Origin: Agrococcus carbonis
GTDB lineage: Bacteria; Actinomycetota; Actinomycetes; Actinomycetales; Microbacteriaceae
Assembly (NCBI RefSeq): GCF_900104705.1
Contig: NZ_LT629734.1
Coordinates: forward strand, 2,666,001-2,730,000
Direction of reading: 5' to 3'
DNA length: 64,000 bases
Below are positions 46,901 through 57,419 of the stretch, piece by piece (the first letter of the stretch is position 1; each line of letters begins with the position of its first letter). A program made the position numbers and the translations under genes. The notes under the pieces were generated by a model. It did no database searches. It had not been told where the DNA came from and saw nothing but the letters and a program-made list of their open reading frames with translations.

Positions 46901-48019
46901 GTGTCGATCACCGTGCCAGCCCCCGACCCCGAGCTCGCCGTCGGCCTCGACTGCCCGCTGACCGTGCTCGACCTCGACGGCACCCGCCTGCCGAACGAGC
47001 TGCTCGACCCGCACCTCACCGACATCGACGAGCACGCGCTCACGAACCTCTACGTCGACCTCGTGCGCGTGCGCCGGCTCGACACCGAGGCGTTCGCGCT
47101 CACGCGCCAGGGCCACCTCGTGCTGTGGCCGCCGCTGCTGGGCCAGGAGGCCGCGCAGGTCGGCCCCGCCCGCGCGCTCGCGCCGCAGGACTGGGTGTTC
47201 GGCTCCTACCGCGAGCACGGCTTCGCGCTGCTGCGCGGCGCGGACATGGCCGAGTTCGCGCGCATCTGGAAGGCGTACGCGCACGGCGGCTGGGATCCGC
47301 AGGAGATCCGCATGGCCCCGTCGCAGATCATCATCGGCGCGCAGACGCTGCACGGCACCGGCTACGCGATGGCCGCGAAGATGGACGGCGCCGACGAGGT
47401 CGCGCTCACGACCTTCGGCGACGGCGCGACGAGCGAGGGCGACGTCAACGAGGCGCTCGTGTGGGCCTCCGCGTTCCAGGCGCCCGTCGTCTTCCTCTGC
47501 CAGAACAACCAGTACGCGATCTCCGAGCCCGTCGCGGTGCAGTCGGGCGTGCCGCTCGCCCTGCGCCCCACCGGCTTCGGCATCCCGTCGATGCGCGTCG
47601 ACGGCAACGACGTGCTCGCGATGCACGCCGCAGCCCGCATCGCCTTCGACCGCGCCCGCAGCGGCGGCGGCCCCACCTTCATCGAGGCCGTCACCTACCG
47701 CCGCGGCCCCCACACGACGACCGACGACCCCAAGCGCTACCGCGACGAGGCCGAGGTCGAGGCGTGGACGGCGAAGGACCCGATCGACCGCGTCGAGCGG
47801 GCGCTGACCCGCATGGGCGCGAACATGGACGCCGTGCGCGAGGAGGCGAAGATCCGCGCCGACGAGCTCGCGAAGGAGTTCCGCGCCGCCGCCGAGCACG
47901 CCGAGCCGCCGGCCGCCGACGAGATCTTCGACAACGTCTACGCGCAGCCGACGAAGCGCCTCGAGCGCCAGCGCCTCGAGCACCGCGCGTTCCGCAGCAG
48001 CATCGAGGGAGCCCAGTGA
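46901..48019 (+). CDS. Branched-chain 2-oxo acid dehydrogenase E1 alpha subunit
   Basis: Thiamine-diphosphate-binding half of E1, 372 aa. The ThDP motif TTFGDGATSEGDVNEALVWA then CQNNQYAIS is intact; the phosphorylation-loop-like YRRGPHTTTDDPKRYR fits the branched-chain/pyruvate E1 alpha family. The branched-chain role is inferred from the carboxylase genes downstream and the Lrp regulator. GTG 46901 follows AGGAGG. Coupled to E1 beta by a GTGA overlap. Confidence 0.92.
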   Translation: MSITVPAPDPELAVGLDCPLTVLDLDGTRLPNELLDPHLTDIDEHALTNLYVDLVRVRRLDTEAFALTRQGHLVLWPPLLGQEAAQVGPARALAPQDWVFGSYREHGFALLRGADMAEFARIWKAYAHGGWDPQEIRMAPSQIIIGAQTLHGTGYAMAAKMDGADEVALTTFGDGATSEGDVNEALVWASAFQAPVVFLCQNNQYAISEPVAVQSGVPLALRPTGFGIPSMRVDGNDVLAMHAAARIAFDRARSGGGPTFIEAVTYRRGPHTTTDDPKRYRDEAEVEAWTAKDPIDRVERALTRMGANMDAVREEAKIRADELAKEFRAAAEHAEPPAADEIFDNVYAQPTKRLERQRLEHRAFRSSIEGAQ

Positions 48020-49077
48020 GCACCGCCACCACCGCCAGCACCACCACGGGCACCGAGACCCTCACCCTCGCGAAGGCCGTCAACGCCGCCCTCGCCGACT
48101 CGCTCGAGGACGACGACCGCGTGCTCCTCATGGGCGAGGACATCGGCAAGCTCGGCGGCGTCTTCCGCGTCACCGACGGCCTGCAGGATCGCTTCGGCCC
48201 GCAGCGCGTGATCGACTCGCCGCTCGCCGAGTCGGCGATCATCGGCACCGCGATCGGCATGAGCTACCGCGGCTTCCGGGTGGTCGCCGAGATCCAGTTC
48301 GACGGCTTCATCTACCCGGCGTTCGACCAGATCGTCGCCCAGGTCGCGAAGCTCCGCTACCGCTCGAAGGGGCGCGTGACCATGCCCCTGACGATCCGCG
48401 TGCCCTACGGCGGCGCGATCGGCTCGGTCGAGCACCACTCCGAGAGCCCCGAGTCGTACTTCGCGCACACCGCGGGCCTCCGCGTCGTCACCGCATCCAC
48501 CCCCCAGGAGGCGTACTCGACGCTGCGCGCGGCGATCGCGAGCGACGACCCGGTGCTGTTCTTCGAGCCGAAGGGCAAGTACTACACGAAGGGCGAGGTC
48601 GACCGGTCGATCGTGCGCGACCTCGAGACCGCGCACGTGGTCGCGAGCGGCCGCGACGTGACGATCGCCGCCTACGGGCCGACCGTCGACACGGCTCTCC
48701 GCGCCGCGGTCGCCGCCGCCGACGAGGGCATCGAGGTCGAGGTGATCGACCTGCGCTCCATCTCGCCGCTCGACGTCGACACCGTCGTCGAGTCGGTGCG
48801 CCGCACCGGCCGGCTCGTCGTCACGCACGAGGCGCCGAACGAGTCGTCCGTCTCGGCCGAGCTCATCGCCTCCGTCGCCGAGCGGGCCTTCCAGCACCTC
48901 GAGGCCGCACCCGAGCGCGTCACCGGCTACGACACGCCCTACCCGCCGTCGGCCGTCGAGCACGACTACCTGCCGAGCCTCGACCGGCTGCTCGACGCGG
49001 TCGACCGCACCCTCGGCCGCCGCAACTCGCGCACCGGGCTCGACTACGCATCCGTCACGACTGGGGGCGCCCGATGA
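48016..49077 (+). CDS. Branched-chain 2-oxo acid dehydrogenase E1 beta subunit
   Basis: 353-aa partner subunit. Core LLMGEDIGKLGGVFRVTDGL (with the ThDP-activating Glu), DSPLAESAIIGTAIGMSYRG, and the C-terminal transketolase domain IEVIDLRSISPLD-like with VTHEAPNESSV. A Thr/Ser-rich N-terminal tail of 15 residues. Starts inside the E1 alpha stop and overlaps E2 by four bases, so all three are translated together. Confidence 0.93.
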   Translation: MSTATTASTTTGTETLTLAKAVNAALADSLEDDDRVLLMGEDIGKLGGVFRVTDGLQDRFGPQRVIDSPLAESAIIGTAIGMSYRGFRVVAEIQFDGFIYPAFDQIVAQVAKLRYRSKGRVTMPLTIRVPYGGAIGSVEHHSESPESYFAHTAGLRVVTASTPQEAYSTLRAAIASDDPVLFFEPKGKYYTKGEVDRSIVRDLETAHVVASGRDVTIAAYGPTVDTALRAAVAAADEGIEVEVIDLRSISPLDVDTVVESVRRTGRLVVTHEAPNESSVSAELIASVAERAFQHLEAAPERVTGYDTPYPPSAVEHDYLPSLDRLLDAVDRTLGRRNSRTGLDYASVTTGGAR

Positions 49078-50483
49078 AGACCTTCCTGCTGCCCGACCTC
49101 GGCGAGGGCCTCACCGACAGCGAGATCGTCGCCTGGCGCGTCGCCGAGGGCGACACCGTCGAGCTCAACCAGCCGCTCGCCGACATCGAGACCGCCAAGG
49201 CCGTCGTCGAGCTGCCGAGCCCCTACGAGGGCCGCATCGCCAAGCTCTACGCGGGCGAGGGCGAGACGGTCGACGTCGGCGCCCCGCTCATCGACTTCGA
49301 CCTCGGCGACGACGCGGGCGCTCCGGCCCCGACGACGGATGCGTCGGCCCCGGCCGCGCAGGCGGGTGCGGCGGCCGAGACGGCCAAGCGGGCCACGCCC
49401 GAGCAGGCTCCGTCCGGCCAGGCTCCGTCCGACCAGGCACCGGACGCGCCCGGTCCCGTCGGCGACGAGCCCGACGTCGTGACCGCGCCCGCCGCCGCTC
49501 CCGAGGAGAACGTCGCCGCGCAGGCGGAGGCCGCCTCGGGCGCCGACGCGAAGCCCGAGAAGGTCTCGGTGCTCGTCGGCCACATCACCGTCCATGGCGG
49601 CAAGCCCACGCGCGCGAAGCGCACGTGGGAGGCCGAGCCGTTCGTGCGGCAGGAGCAGCGCGGCCCCAACCGCGCGATGCCGCCGGTGCGCAAGCTCGCG
49701 AAGGATCGCGGCATCGACCTGCAGTCGGTGCGCCCCTCGGGCGCCGACGGCCTCGTCACCCGCGCCGACGTCGAGGGCCACGGCACCGCATCCGCCGCGC
49801 CCGCGGCAGCGCCCGCCTCGACGCGCGAGAAGGTCACGGGCCTGCGGAAGCACACGGCCGCCGCGATGACGCAGTCGGCGCTCACCGTGCCGCACGCGGC
49901 GACGTTCCACCAGGTCGACGTGACCGAGACGCTCGCGCTCGCGAAGGGCGGCGACGCGTCGTTCCTCGCGCTCGCGAGCCGCGCGATCCTGCTCGCCGCG
50001 AAGCGCTGGCCCGACGTGACGGCCGCGTTCCACGCCGACACGAACGAGCTCGAGCGCTTCGCGCACGTCAACCTCGGCATCGCCGTCTCGACCGATCGCG
50101 GCCTCGTGGTCGCCTCGATCGACGAGGCCGAGGCGATGGATGCGGTCGAGCTCACCGCGCAGATCAAGGACCGGGCCGTGCGGGCGCGCGAGGGCAAGCT
50201 CACGATGGAGGAGCTGACCTCGTCGAACATCACGATCTCGAACGTGGGCGTCTTCGGCGTCGACGGCGGCATCCCGATCCTGAACCCGGGGGAGTCGGCG
50301 ATCATCGCGCTCGGCGCGATCCGCAAGCTGCCCTGGAACCTCGACGGCGAGATCGTGCTGCGCGACGTGTGCACGGTGACGGTGTCGTTCGACCACCGGG
50401 TGCTCGACGGCCGCGAGGCCGCCGGATTCCTCGCCGACATCGCCGCGGTGCTGGAGAAGCCCAGCCTGGCGCTGGCACGGTAG
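49074..50483 (+). CDS. Dihydrolipoamide acyltransferase (E2) of the branched-chain complex
   Basis: 469 aa. One lipoyl domain (1-80) with lipoylated Lys42 in [13 protein letters not shown], an Ala/Pro linker, the peripheral-subunit-binding domain ([20 protein letters not shown], about 203-222), a second linker, and the catalytic domain with His and Asp in [17 protein letters not shown] near the end. No E3 (dihydrolipoamide dehydrogenase) gene follows, so E3 must be supplied from elsewhere. Confidence 0.93.
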   Translation: MKTFLLPDLGEGLTDSEIVAWRVAEGDTVELNQPLADIETAKAVVELPSPYEGRIAKLYAGEGETVDVGAPLIDFDLGDDAGAPAPTTDASAPAAQAGAAAETAKRATPEQAPSGQAPSDQAPDAPGPVGDEPDVVTAPAAAPEENVAAQAEAASGADAKPEKVSVLVGHITVHGGKPTRAKRTWEAEPFVRQEQRGPNRAMPPVRKLAKDRGIDLQSVRPSGADGLVTRADVEGHGTASAAPAAAPASTREKVTGLRKHTAAAMTQSALTVPHAATFHQVDVTETLALAKGGDASFLALASRAILLAAKRWPDVTAAFHADTNELERFAHVNLGIAVSTDRGLVVASIDEAEAMDAVELTAQIKDRAVRAREGKLTMEELTSSNITISNVGVFGVDGGIPILNPGESAIIALGAIRKLPWNLDGEIVLRDVCTVTVSFDHRVLDGREAAGFLADIAAVLEKPSLALAR

Positions 50484-50487
50484 GGGC

Positions 50488-52175
50488 ATGCACGCACTCA
50501 CGAGCCACGTCGACGTCACCGCCGACGCGGCGAAGGCCAACCGCGCCGCCATGGAGGCGCTCGTCGCGCAGCTGCGCGAGCGCCTCCGCACCGCGGCGCT
50601 CGGCGGTCCCGAGGCGAGCCGCGAGCGGCACGTCGCGCGCGGCAAGCTGCTCGCGCGCGAGCGCATCGACCGGCTGCTCGACCCCGGGAGCCCCTTCCTC
50701 GAGGTCGCGCCGCTCGCGGCGTGGGGCGTCTACGGCGACCCCGCCGAGGGTGAGCCCGGCGACGCGCCCTCGGCCGGCATCGTCGCCGGTATCGGCCTCG
50801 TGCACGGCCGGCACGTGATGGTCATCGCGAACGACGCGACCGTGAAGGGCGGCACCTACTACCCGCTCACGGTGAAGAAGCACCTGCGCGCGCAGCAGAT
50901 CGCGCGCGAGAACCGCCTGCCGTGCATCGCGCTCGTCGACTCGGGCGGCGCGTTCCTGCCGATGCAGGATGAGGTGTTCCCGGACCGCGAGCACTTCGGC
51001 CGCATCTTCTTCAACCAGGCGCAGCTCTCGGCGCAGGGCATCCCGCAGCTCGCGGCCGTCATGGGCTCCTCGACCGCCGGCGGCGCCTACGTGCCGGCGA
51101 TGAGCGACGAGACGGTGATCGTGCGCGAGCAGGGCACGATCTTCCTCGGCGGCCCGCCGCTCGTGAAGGCCGCCACCGGCGAGGTGATCGACGCCGAGTC
51201 GCTCGGCGGCGGGCAGCTGCACGCCGAGGTCTCGGGCGTCGTCGACCACCTCGCCGACGACGACGAGCACGCGCTCGAGATCGTGCGCGATATGGTCGCG
51301 GCGCTCCCGCCCGAGGATCGCGCCGCGCAGCCGGGCGTCGTGCCCGCGAAGCGGCAGGCGTTCGGCTGGTTCGCGTACGCGCCGCTCAGCGCGCTCGAGG
51401 ACGACGCGGCCCCGGCGGTCGACCCTTCGACGCTCTACGACGTCGTGCCGCCCGACCTGCAGACGCCCTACGACGTGCGCGAGGTGATCGCGCGCATCGT
51501 CGACCGCAGCGAGTTCCACGAGTTCAAGGCCGGCTACGGCGACACGCTCGTCACGGGCTTCGCCGAGCTGCACGGCCACACGGTCGGCATCGTCGCCAAC
51601 AACGGCGTGCTCTTCAGCGAGTCGGCGATGAAGGGCGCGCACTTCATCGAGCTGTGCGACCAGCGCGGCGTGCCGCTCGTGTTCCTCCAGAACATCACCG
51701 GCTTCATGGTCGGTTCCGAGGCCGAGCGCGGCGGCATCGCCAAGCACGGCGCCAAGATGGTCACGGCCGTCGCCACCACGCGCGTGCCCAAGCTCACCGT
51801 CGTCGTCGGCGGCTCCTTCGGCGCCGGCACCTACTCGATGTGCGGCCGCGCCTACGACCCCCGGTTCCTGTGGCTGTGGCCCAACGCCCGCGTGAGCGTG
51901 ATGGGCGGGCCGCAGGCCGCATCCGTGCTCTCCACCGTCAAGCGCGAGCAGCTCGAGGCGGCGGGGCAGGAGTGGTCGGCGGATGCGCAGGCCGAGTTCG
52001 AGCGCCCGGTGCGCGAGCAGTACGAGCGGCAGGGCAACCCCTACTACGCGTCGGCCCGGCTGTGGGACGACGGCGTGATCGACCCGGCCGACACCCGCCG
52101 CGTGCTCGGCATGGCGCTCGACGTCGTGACCGCCGTGCCGCTGCCCGAGCCGCGCTTCGGCGTGTTCCGGATGTG

Positions 52176-52176
<1 letters not shown>
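50488..52176 (+). CDS. Acyl-CoA carboxylase beta (carboxyltransferase) subunit, methylcrotonyl-CoA type
   Basis: Biotin-dependent carboxyltransferase, 562 aa. ClpP/crotonase-fold halves carry [40 protein letters not shown] and [20 protein letters not shown], closest in character to methylcrotonyl-CoA carboxylase beta; the second half has [19 protein letters not shown]. Context after the Bkd genes supports leucine breakdown. Starts 4 nt after the E2 stop; its own stop overlaps the alpha subunit start. Confidence 0.9.
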
Positions 52177-54235
<2,059 letters not shown>

Positions 54236-54239
<4 letters not shown>

Positions 54240-54784
54240 CCGAGGACCGCACCGCATCCGCCGCGCCCACCGGAGCCGCCGCATCCGAGCGCCGCATCAC
54301 GCAGCGCGGCCTCTACTTCGACGAGCTCGAGGAGGGCGTCGTCTACGAGCACCGGCCCGGCCGCACGATGACCGAGACCGACAACGTGCTGTTCACGACG
54401 CTCACGATGAACCCGCAGCCGCTGCACCTCGACCGCGCGTGGAGCGAGACGACCGAGTTCGGCGAGCCGCTCATGAACTCGATGCACACGCTCGCGACCA
54501 TGGTCGGGCTGTCGGTGGGGCAGCTGACGCAGGGCACGATCGTCGCCAACCTCGGCTTCAGCGAGGTGTCGTTCCCGGCGCCGGTGCGCCACGGCGACAC
54601 GATCTACTGCGAGACGCGCGTCACCGCCAAGCGCCCCTCGAAGTCGCGGCCCGGCCAGGGCATCGCGACCTTCGAGCACCTCGCGCGCAACCAGCACGGC
54701 GACGTCGTCGCGAAGGCGGTGCGGCAGGTGCTCATGCAGGGGAGCCCCGGCGCCTCGGGCGAGGCCGCGGGGGAGCAGGCATGA
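54236..54784 (+). CDS. MaoC family hydratase
   Basis: Hot-dog-fold enoyl-CoA hydratase, 182 aa. Catalytic Asp/His segment TLTMNPQPLHLDRAWSET, then FGEPLMNSMHTLATMVGLSV and VSFPAPVRHGDTIYCETRV. In leucine clusters of mycobacteria a MaoC protein stands between the carboxylase and a CitE-like lyase, as here; it probably hydrates methylglutaconyl-CoA or mesaconyl/itaconyl-type CoA esters. Coupled to both neighbours by ATGA overlaps. Confidence 0.88.
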
Positions 54785-55611
54785 CGCTCCTCGGCATGGG
54801 CCCCGCGCTGCTGTTCTGCCCCGGCGACCGGCCCGACAGGTTCCAGAATGCCGCAGACCGGGCGGATGCGGTGATCCTCGACCTCGAGGACGCCGTCGGG
54901 CCCGAGTCCAAGGCTGCCGCCCGCGAGGCGGTGCAGGCGGCGTCGCTCGACCCCGCGGGGACGATCGTGCGCGTGCAGGACGCGTCGGCCGACGGCTTCG
55001 AGGACGATCTCGCGGCGGTCGCCGCGTCGCCCTTCCGCACCGTGATGCTCGCGAAGGCCGAGTCGGCCGCGCAGGTCGACCGCGTGGTCGCCGCGGTGCC
55101 GGGCGCGCGCGTGGTGGTGCTCGTCGAGACGGCCCGCGGCGTGCTCGCCGTCGAGCCGCTCGTCGCGCACGAGGCGGTCGTCGGCGTCATGTGGGGCGCG
55201 GAGGACCTCGTCGCGTCGATCGGCGGCACCTCGAGCCGCGACGCGTCCGGCGCCTACCGCGACGTCGCCGTGCACGCCCGCAGCCGCATCCTGCTGGCCG
55301 CCGGCGCCTTCGGGAAGACGGCGATCGACGCGATCCGCACCGACATCGCCGACCTCGACGGCGCGCACGCCGAGGCGGTGGATGCGGCCGCCTCCGGCTT
55401 CGGCGCGAAGGCCGCGATCCACCCCAACCACGTCGAGCCGTACCGGCGCGCGTTCGCGCCGACGGCCGAGCAGCTCGACGAGGCGCGGCGCATCCTCGCA
55501 GCCGCCGAGGCGACGCCGGGTGTCTTCTCGTTCGAGGGCCGCATGGTCGACGAGCCGATCCTGCGGCACGCGCGCAGCGTCGTTGCGCGCGCCCATACGC
55601 TGGGGGCATGA
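54781..55611 (+). CDS. HpcH/HpaI (CitE-like) acyl-CoA lyase
   Basis: TIM-barrel lyase, 276 aa. LLFCPGDRPDRFQNA at the start, metal-binding VILDLEDAVGPESK, VVVLVETARG, and WGAEDLVASIGGTSS, ending with the family GAKAAIHPNHVEPYRRAF. It is not a citrate lyase since no other citrate lyase subunits are near. By synteny with the mycobacterial leucine cluster (Rv2498c type) it may cleave (R)-HMG-CoA and (S)-citramalyl-CoA. Last enzyme of the operon. Confidence 0.88.
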   Translation: MTLLGMGPALLFCPGDRPDRFQNAADRADAVILDLEDAVGPESKAAAREAVQAASLDPAGTIVRVQDASADGFEDDLAAVAASPFRTVMLAKAESAAQVDRVVAAVPGARVVVLVETARGVLAVEPLVAHEAVVGVMWGAEDLVASIGGTSSRDASGAYRDVAVHARSRILLAAGAFGKTAIDAIRTDIADLDGAHAEAVDAAASGFGAKAAIHPNHVEPYRRAFAPTAEQLDEARRILAAAEATPGVFSFEGRMVDEPILRHARSVVARAHTLGA

Positions 55612-55925
55612 GGAGGCTCGCCGCGGCAGCAGGAGCGCTTGTCGTCGCGGTGGCGCTCGCCGGTTGCGCCGACACGACGCAGGCCTACGAGCGCATCACC
55701 GTGCTCGAGGGCGGCGACGGGCTCGCGCTGCTGTGCCTCGACGGCACCGGCGGGGGAGAGCCGCCTGCGTGCAGCGACGACAACCCCGCGATCATGGGGT
55801 GGGACTGGATCGGCCTCGAGCACCAGGAGGCGGGCGGCGTCCGCTGGGGCGAGTTCCGCATCGTCGGCGAGCAGTACGGCGACATGTTCATGATGTTCGA
55901 GCCGCCCGCCGCTCCCACCCGCTGA
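55608..55925 (+). CDS. Small lipoprotein at the end of the branched-chain operon
   Basis: 105-aa lipoprotein with signal peptide ending ALAGC (Cys20) and a short mature domain with two more Cys (LLCLDG and PPACSDD), likely a disulfide. Contains WDWIGLEHQEAGGVRWGEF. No family recognised. Its ATG overlaps the lyase stop; TACGCT 8 nt upstream suggests it can also be transcribed alone. Confidence 0.75.
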   Translation: MRRLAAAAGALVVAVALAGCADTTQAYERITVLEGGDGLALLCLDGTGGGEPPACSDDNPAIMGWDWIGLEHQEAGGVRWGEFRIVGEQYGDMFMMFEPPAAPTR

Positions 55926-55928
55926 CCC

Positions 55929-56062
55929 GGCCGAGGGTGGTCACGACACGCCGCGCGCGCCGGCTGCGCCGGCCGAGGGTGGTCACGACACGCCGCGCGC
56001 AGGCGCCCGCCGGCGGCGCGTCGTGACCACGCTCACGGGCGCCGGCGGCGCGTCGTGACCAC
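55929..56062. repeat. Facing direct repeats able to form a long hairpin between convergent genes
   Basis: A 30-bp unit with GGTGGTCACGACACGCCGCG occurs at 55929-55958 and 55971-56000. Its inverted core GGCGCGTCGTGACCAC occurs at 56015-56030 and 56047-56062. Right-hand copies can pair with left-hand copies over about 15 bp. Placed between the lipoprotein and trkA ends, so a likely bidirectional terminator. Confidence 0.8.
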
Positions 56063-56077
56063 CCGGTACCCAGGCGT

Positions 56078-56791
56078 CTACGCCTGCTGCAGGCGCTGCT
56101 TCGCCATCGCCACCGCGAACGCCTCGACCTTGGGTGTGCGCCCGTGCACGAGCATCGTGTCGCCTGCCTCGAAGCGCGTCTCGGCGTTCGCCAGCACCCA
56201 CGCTCCCTCGCGCTTGACGGCGCCGATGCCGACGCCGTGCTGCTGCTGCAGGTTCAGCTCCCGCAGCGGCACCGCCGCGAGCGACGCCGGCACCTCGAGC
56301 CGCACCGCCGCGTAGCCCGGTTCGATCTCGATGAAGTCCTCGACGGCGCCGCGCACCATGTGGGCGACGCGCCGGCCCATGTCGGCCTCGGGCCGCACGA
56401 CGTGGGTGACGCCGAGCTGGTCGAGGATGACCGCGTGCCGCTCGTCGACGGCCTTCGCCCACACCTGTCGCACGCCCACCCGCAGCAGCTGGCTCGTGCA
56501 GAGGATGGAGGCGGTCACGTCGGTGCCGATCGCCACGACGACCCGATCGAAATCCGCGAGCCCGAGCTGCTCGATGAGCTCTGGCTGCGTCGCGTCGCCG
56601 GCCACGACGCCCGTGAGCCGTCCGTTGAGGGCCTGCACCGCATCCTCTCGGTCGTCGATGCCGAGCACCTCGGTGCCGTTGGCCATGAGCTCGAGCGCGA
56701 GCGCGCTGCCGAAGCGGCCGAGCCCGATGACGGCGACCGAGGTCGCCGAGCCGATCGTGCGCGGGTCGAAGGGGTTGCGGAGCCTAGCCAA
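56078..56791 (-). CDS. trkA: TrkA/KtrA family potassium channel regulatory protein
   Basis: 237-aa cytoplasmic gating ring subunit. Rossmann RCK_N domain VAVIGLGRFGSALALELM with acidic GIDDRED, then a TrkA_C domain in the last 80 residues (VPLRELNLQQQHGVGIGAVK; TMLVHG). The only suitable start is TTG 56791, which lies 8 nt inside the truncated trkH frame and has GGGGGAAAGG 7 nt before it. It looks intact while its normal channel partner is cut, so it may serve another channel or be on the way to decay. Confidence 0.85.
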   Translation of the reverse strand: MARLRNPFDPRTIGSATSVAVIGLGRFGSALALELMANGTEVLGIDDREDAVQALNGRLTGVVAGDATQPELIEQLGLADFDRVVVAIGTDVTASILCTSQLLRVGVRQVWAKAVDERHAVILDQLGVTHVVRPEADMGRRVAHMVRGAVEDFIEIEPGYAAVRLEVPASLAAVPLRELNLQQQHGVGIGAVKREGAWVLANAETRFEAGDTMLVHGRTPKVEAFAVAMAKQRLQQA

Positions 56792-57419
56792 TGACGGGCC
56801 TTTCCCCCATGAGGTTGTCGCTGAAGAGCGCGAAGCCCGCATTGTTGTAGCTCGAGACCGCATGGAAGACGGCGAGCCAAAGCGCGTGCAACGGATCCTC
56901 GCCGCGGCCGAGCCAGAAGCGCGCGAAGAGCGCGAGTGCCACGACGCCCTCGACGACGAGCGCGATGCGCAGGATGCTCACGACCACCGTGCGCACGCCG
57001 CCCGGGCCGTCGAGGTGCGTCTCCTGGGCGGTGGTGATGCGTGAGCCGAGCGTCAAGCGACGCACCACGAAGATGCCGATGAGGCTCGCGAAGACCATGA
57101 CGCCGAGGCCGCCGAGCTGGATGAGCAACAGGATGACGACCTGGCCGAACGGCGTCCAGTAGAGGGCGGTGTCGACGACCGTCAGGCCCGTCACGCAGGC
57201 GGCCGAGACCGCGGTGAAGAGCGCTTCGATCCAGGTGGCCGCGCCGCTGCCCTGACGGGAGACGGGCAGCATGAGCAGCGCCCAGCCGACGAGGTTGAGC
57301 AGCACGAAGCCGCCGAAGATGCGCCTGGCGGGATGCTGTCGCTCCCACAGCTGGATGAGACCCGGACGTGCCCGGCCTGTCGTCTGCACGAGCGCCGAGC
57401 ATACGCCTGTCGGCCGCAT
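56784..57419 (-). pseudogene. trkH: TrkH potassium uptake channel, C-terminally truncated
   Basis: N-terminal 211 residues of a TrkH/KtrB-type channel from ATG 57419 (GTG 57389 also possible). The first two pore repeats are present, with selectivity-filter regions TAVSAACVTGLTVVDT and FHAVSSYNNAGFALF. The frame then ends SDNLMGERPVIG and stop, just where trkA begins. The usual protein continues for about 250 more residues with two further pore repeats, all missing here. Neither of the other minus frames resumes TrkH, so this is a deletion and not a frameshift. A channel with two of four repeats cannot form a normal pore. Confidence 0.8.
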
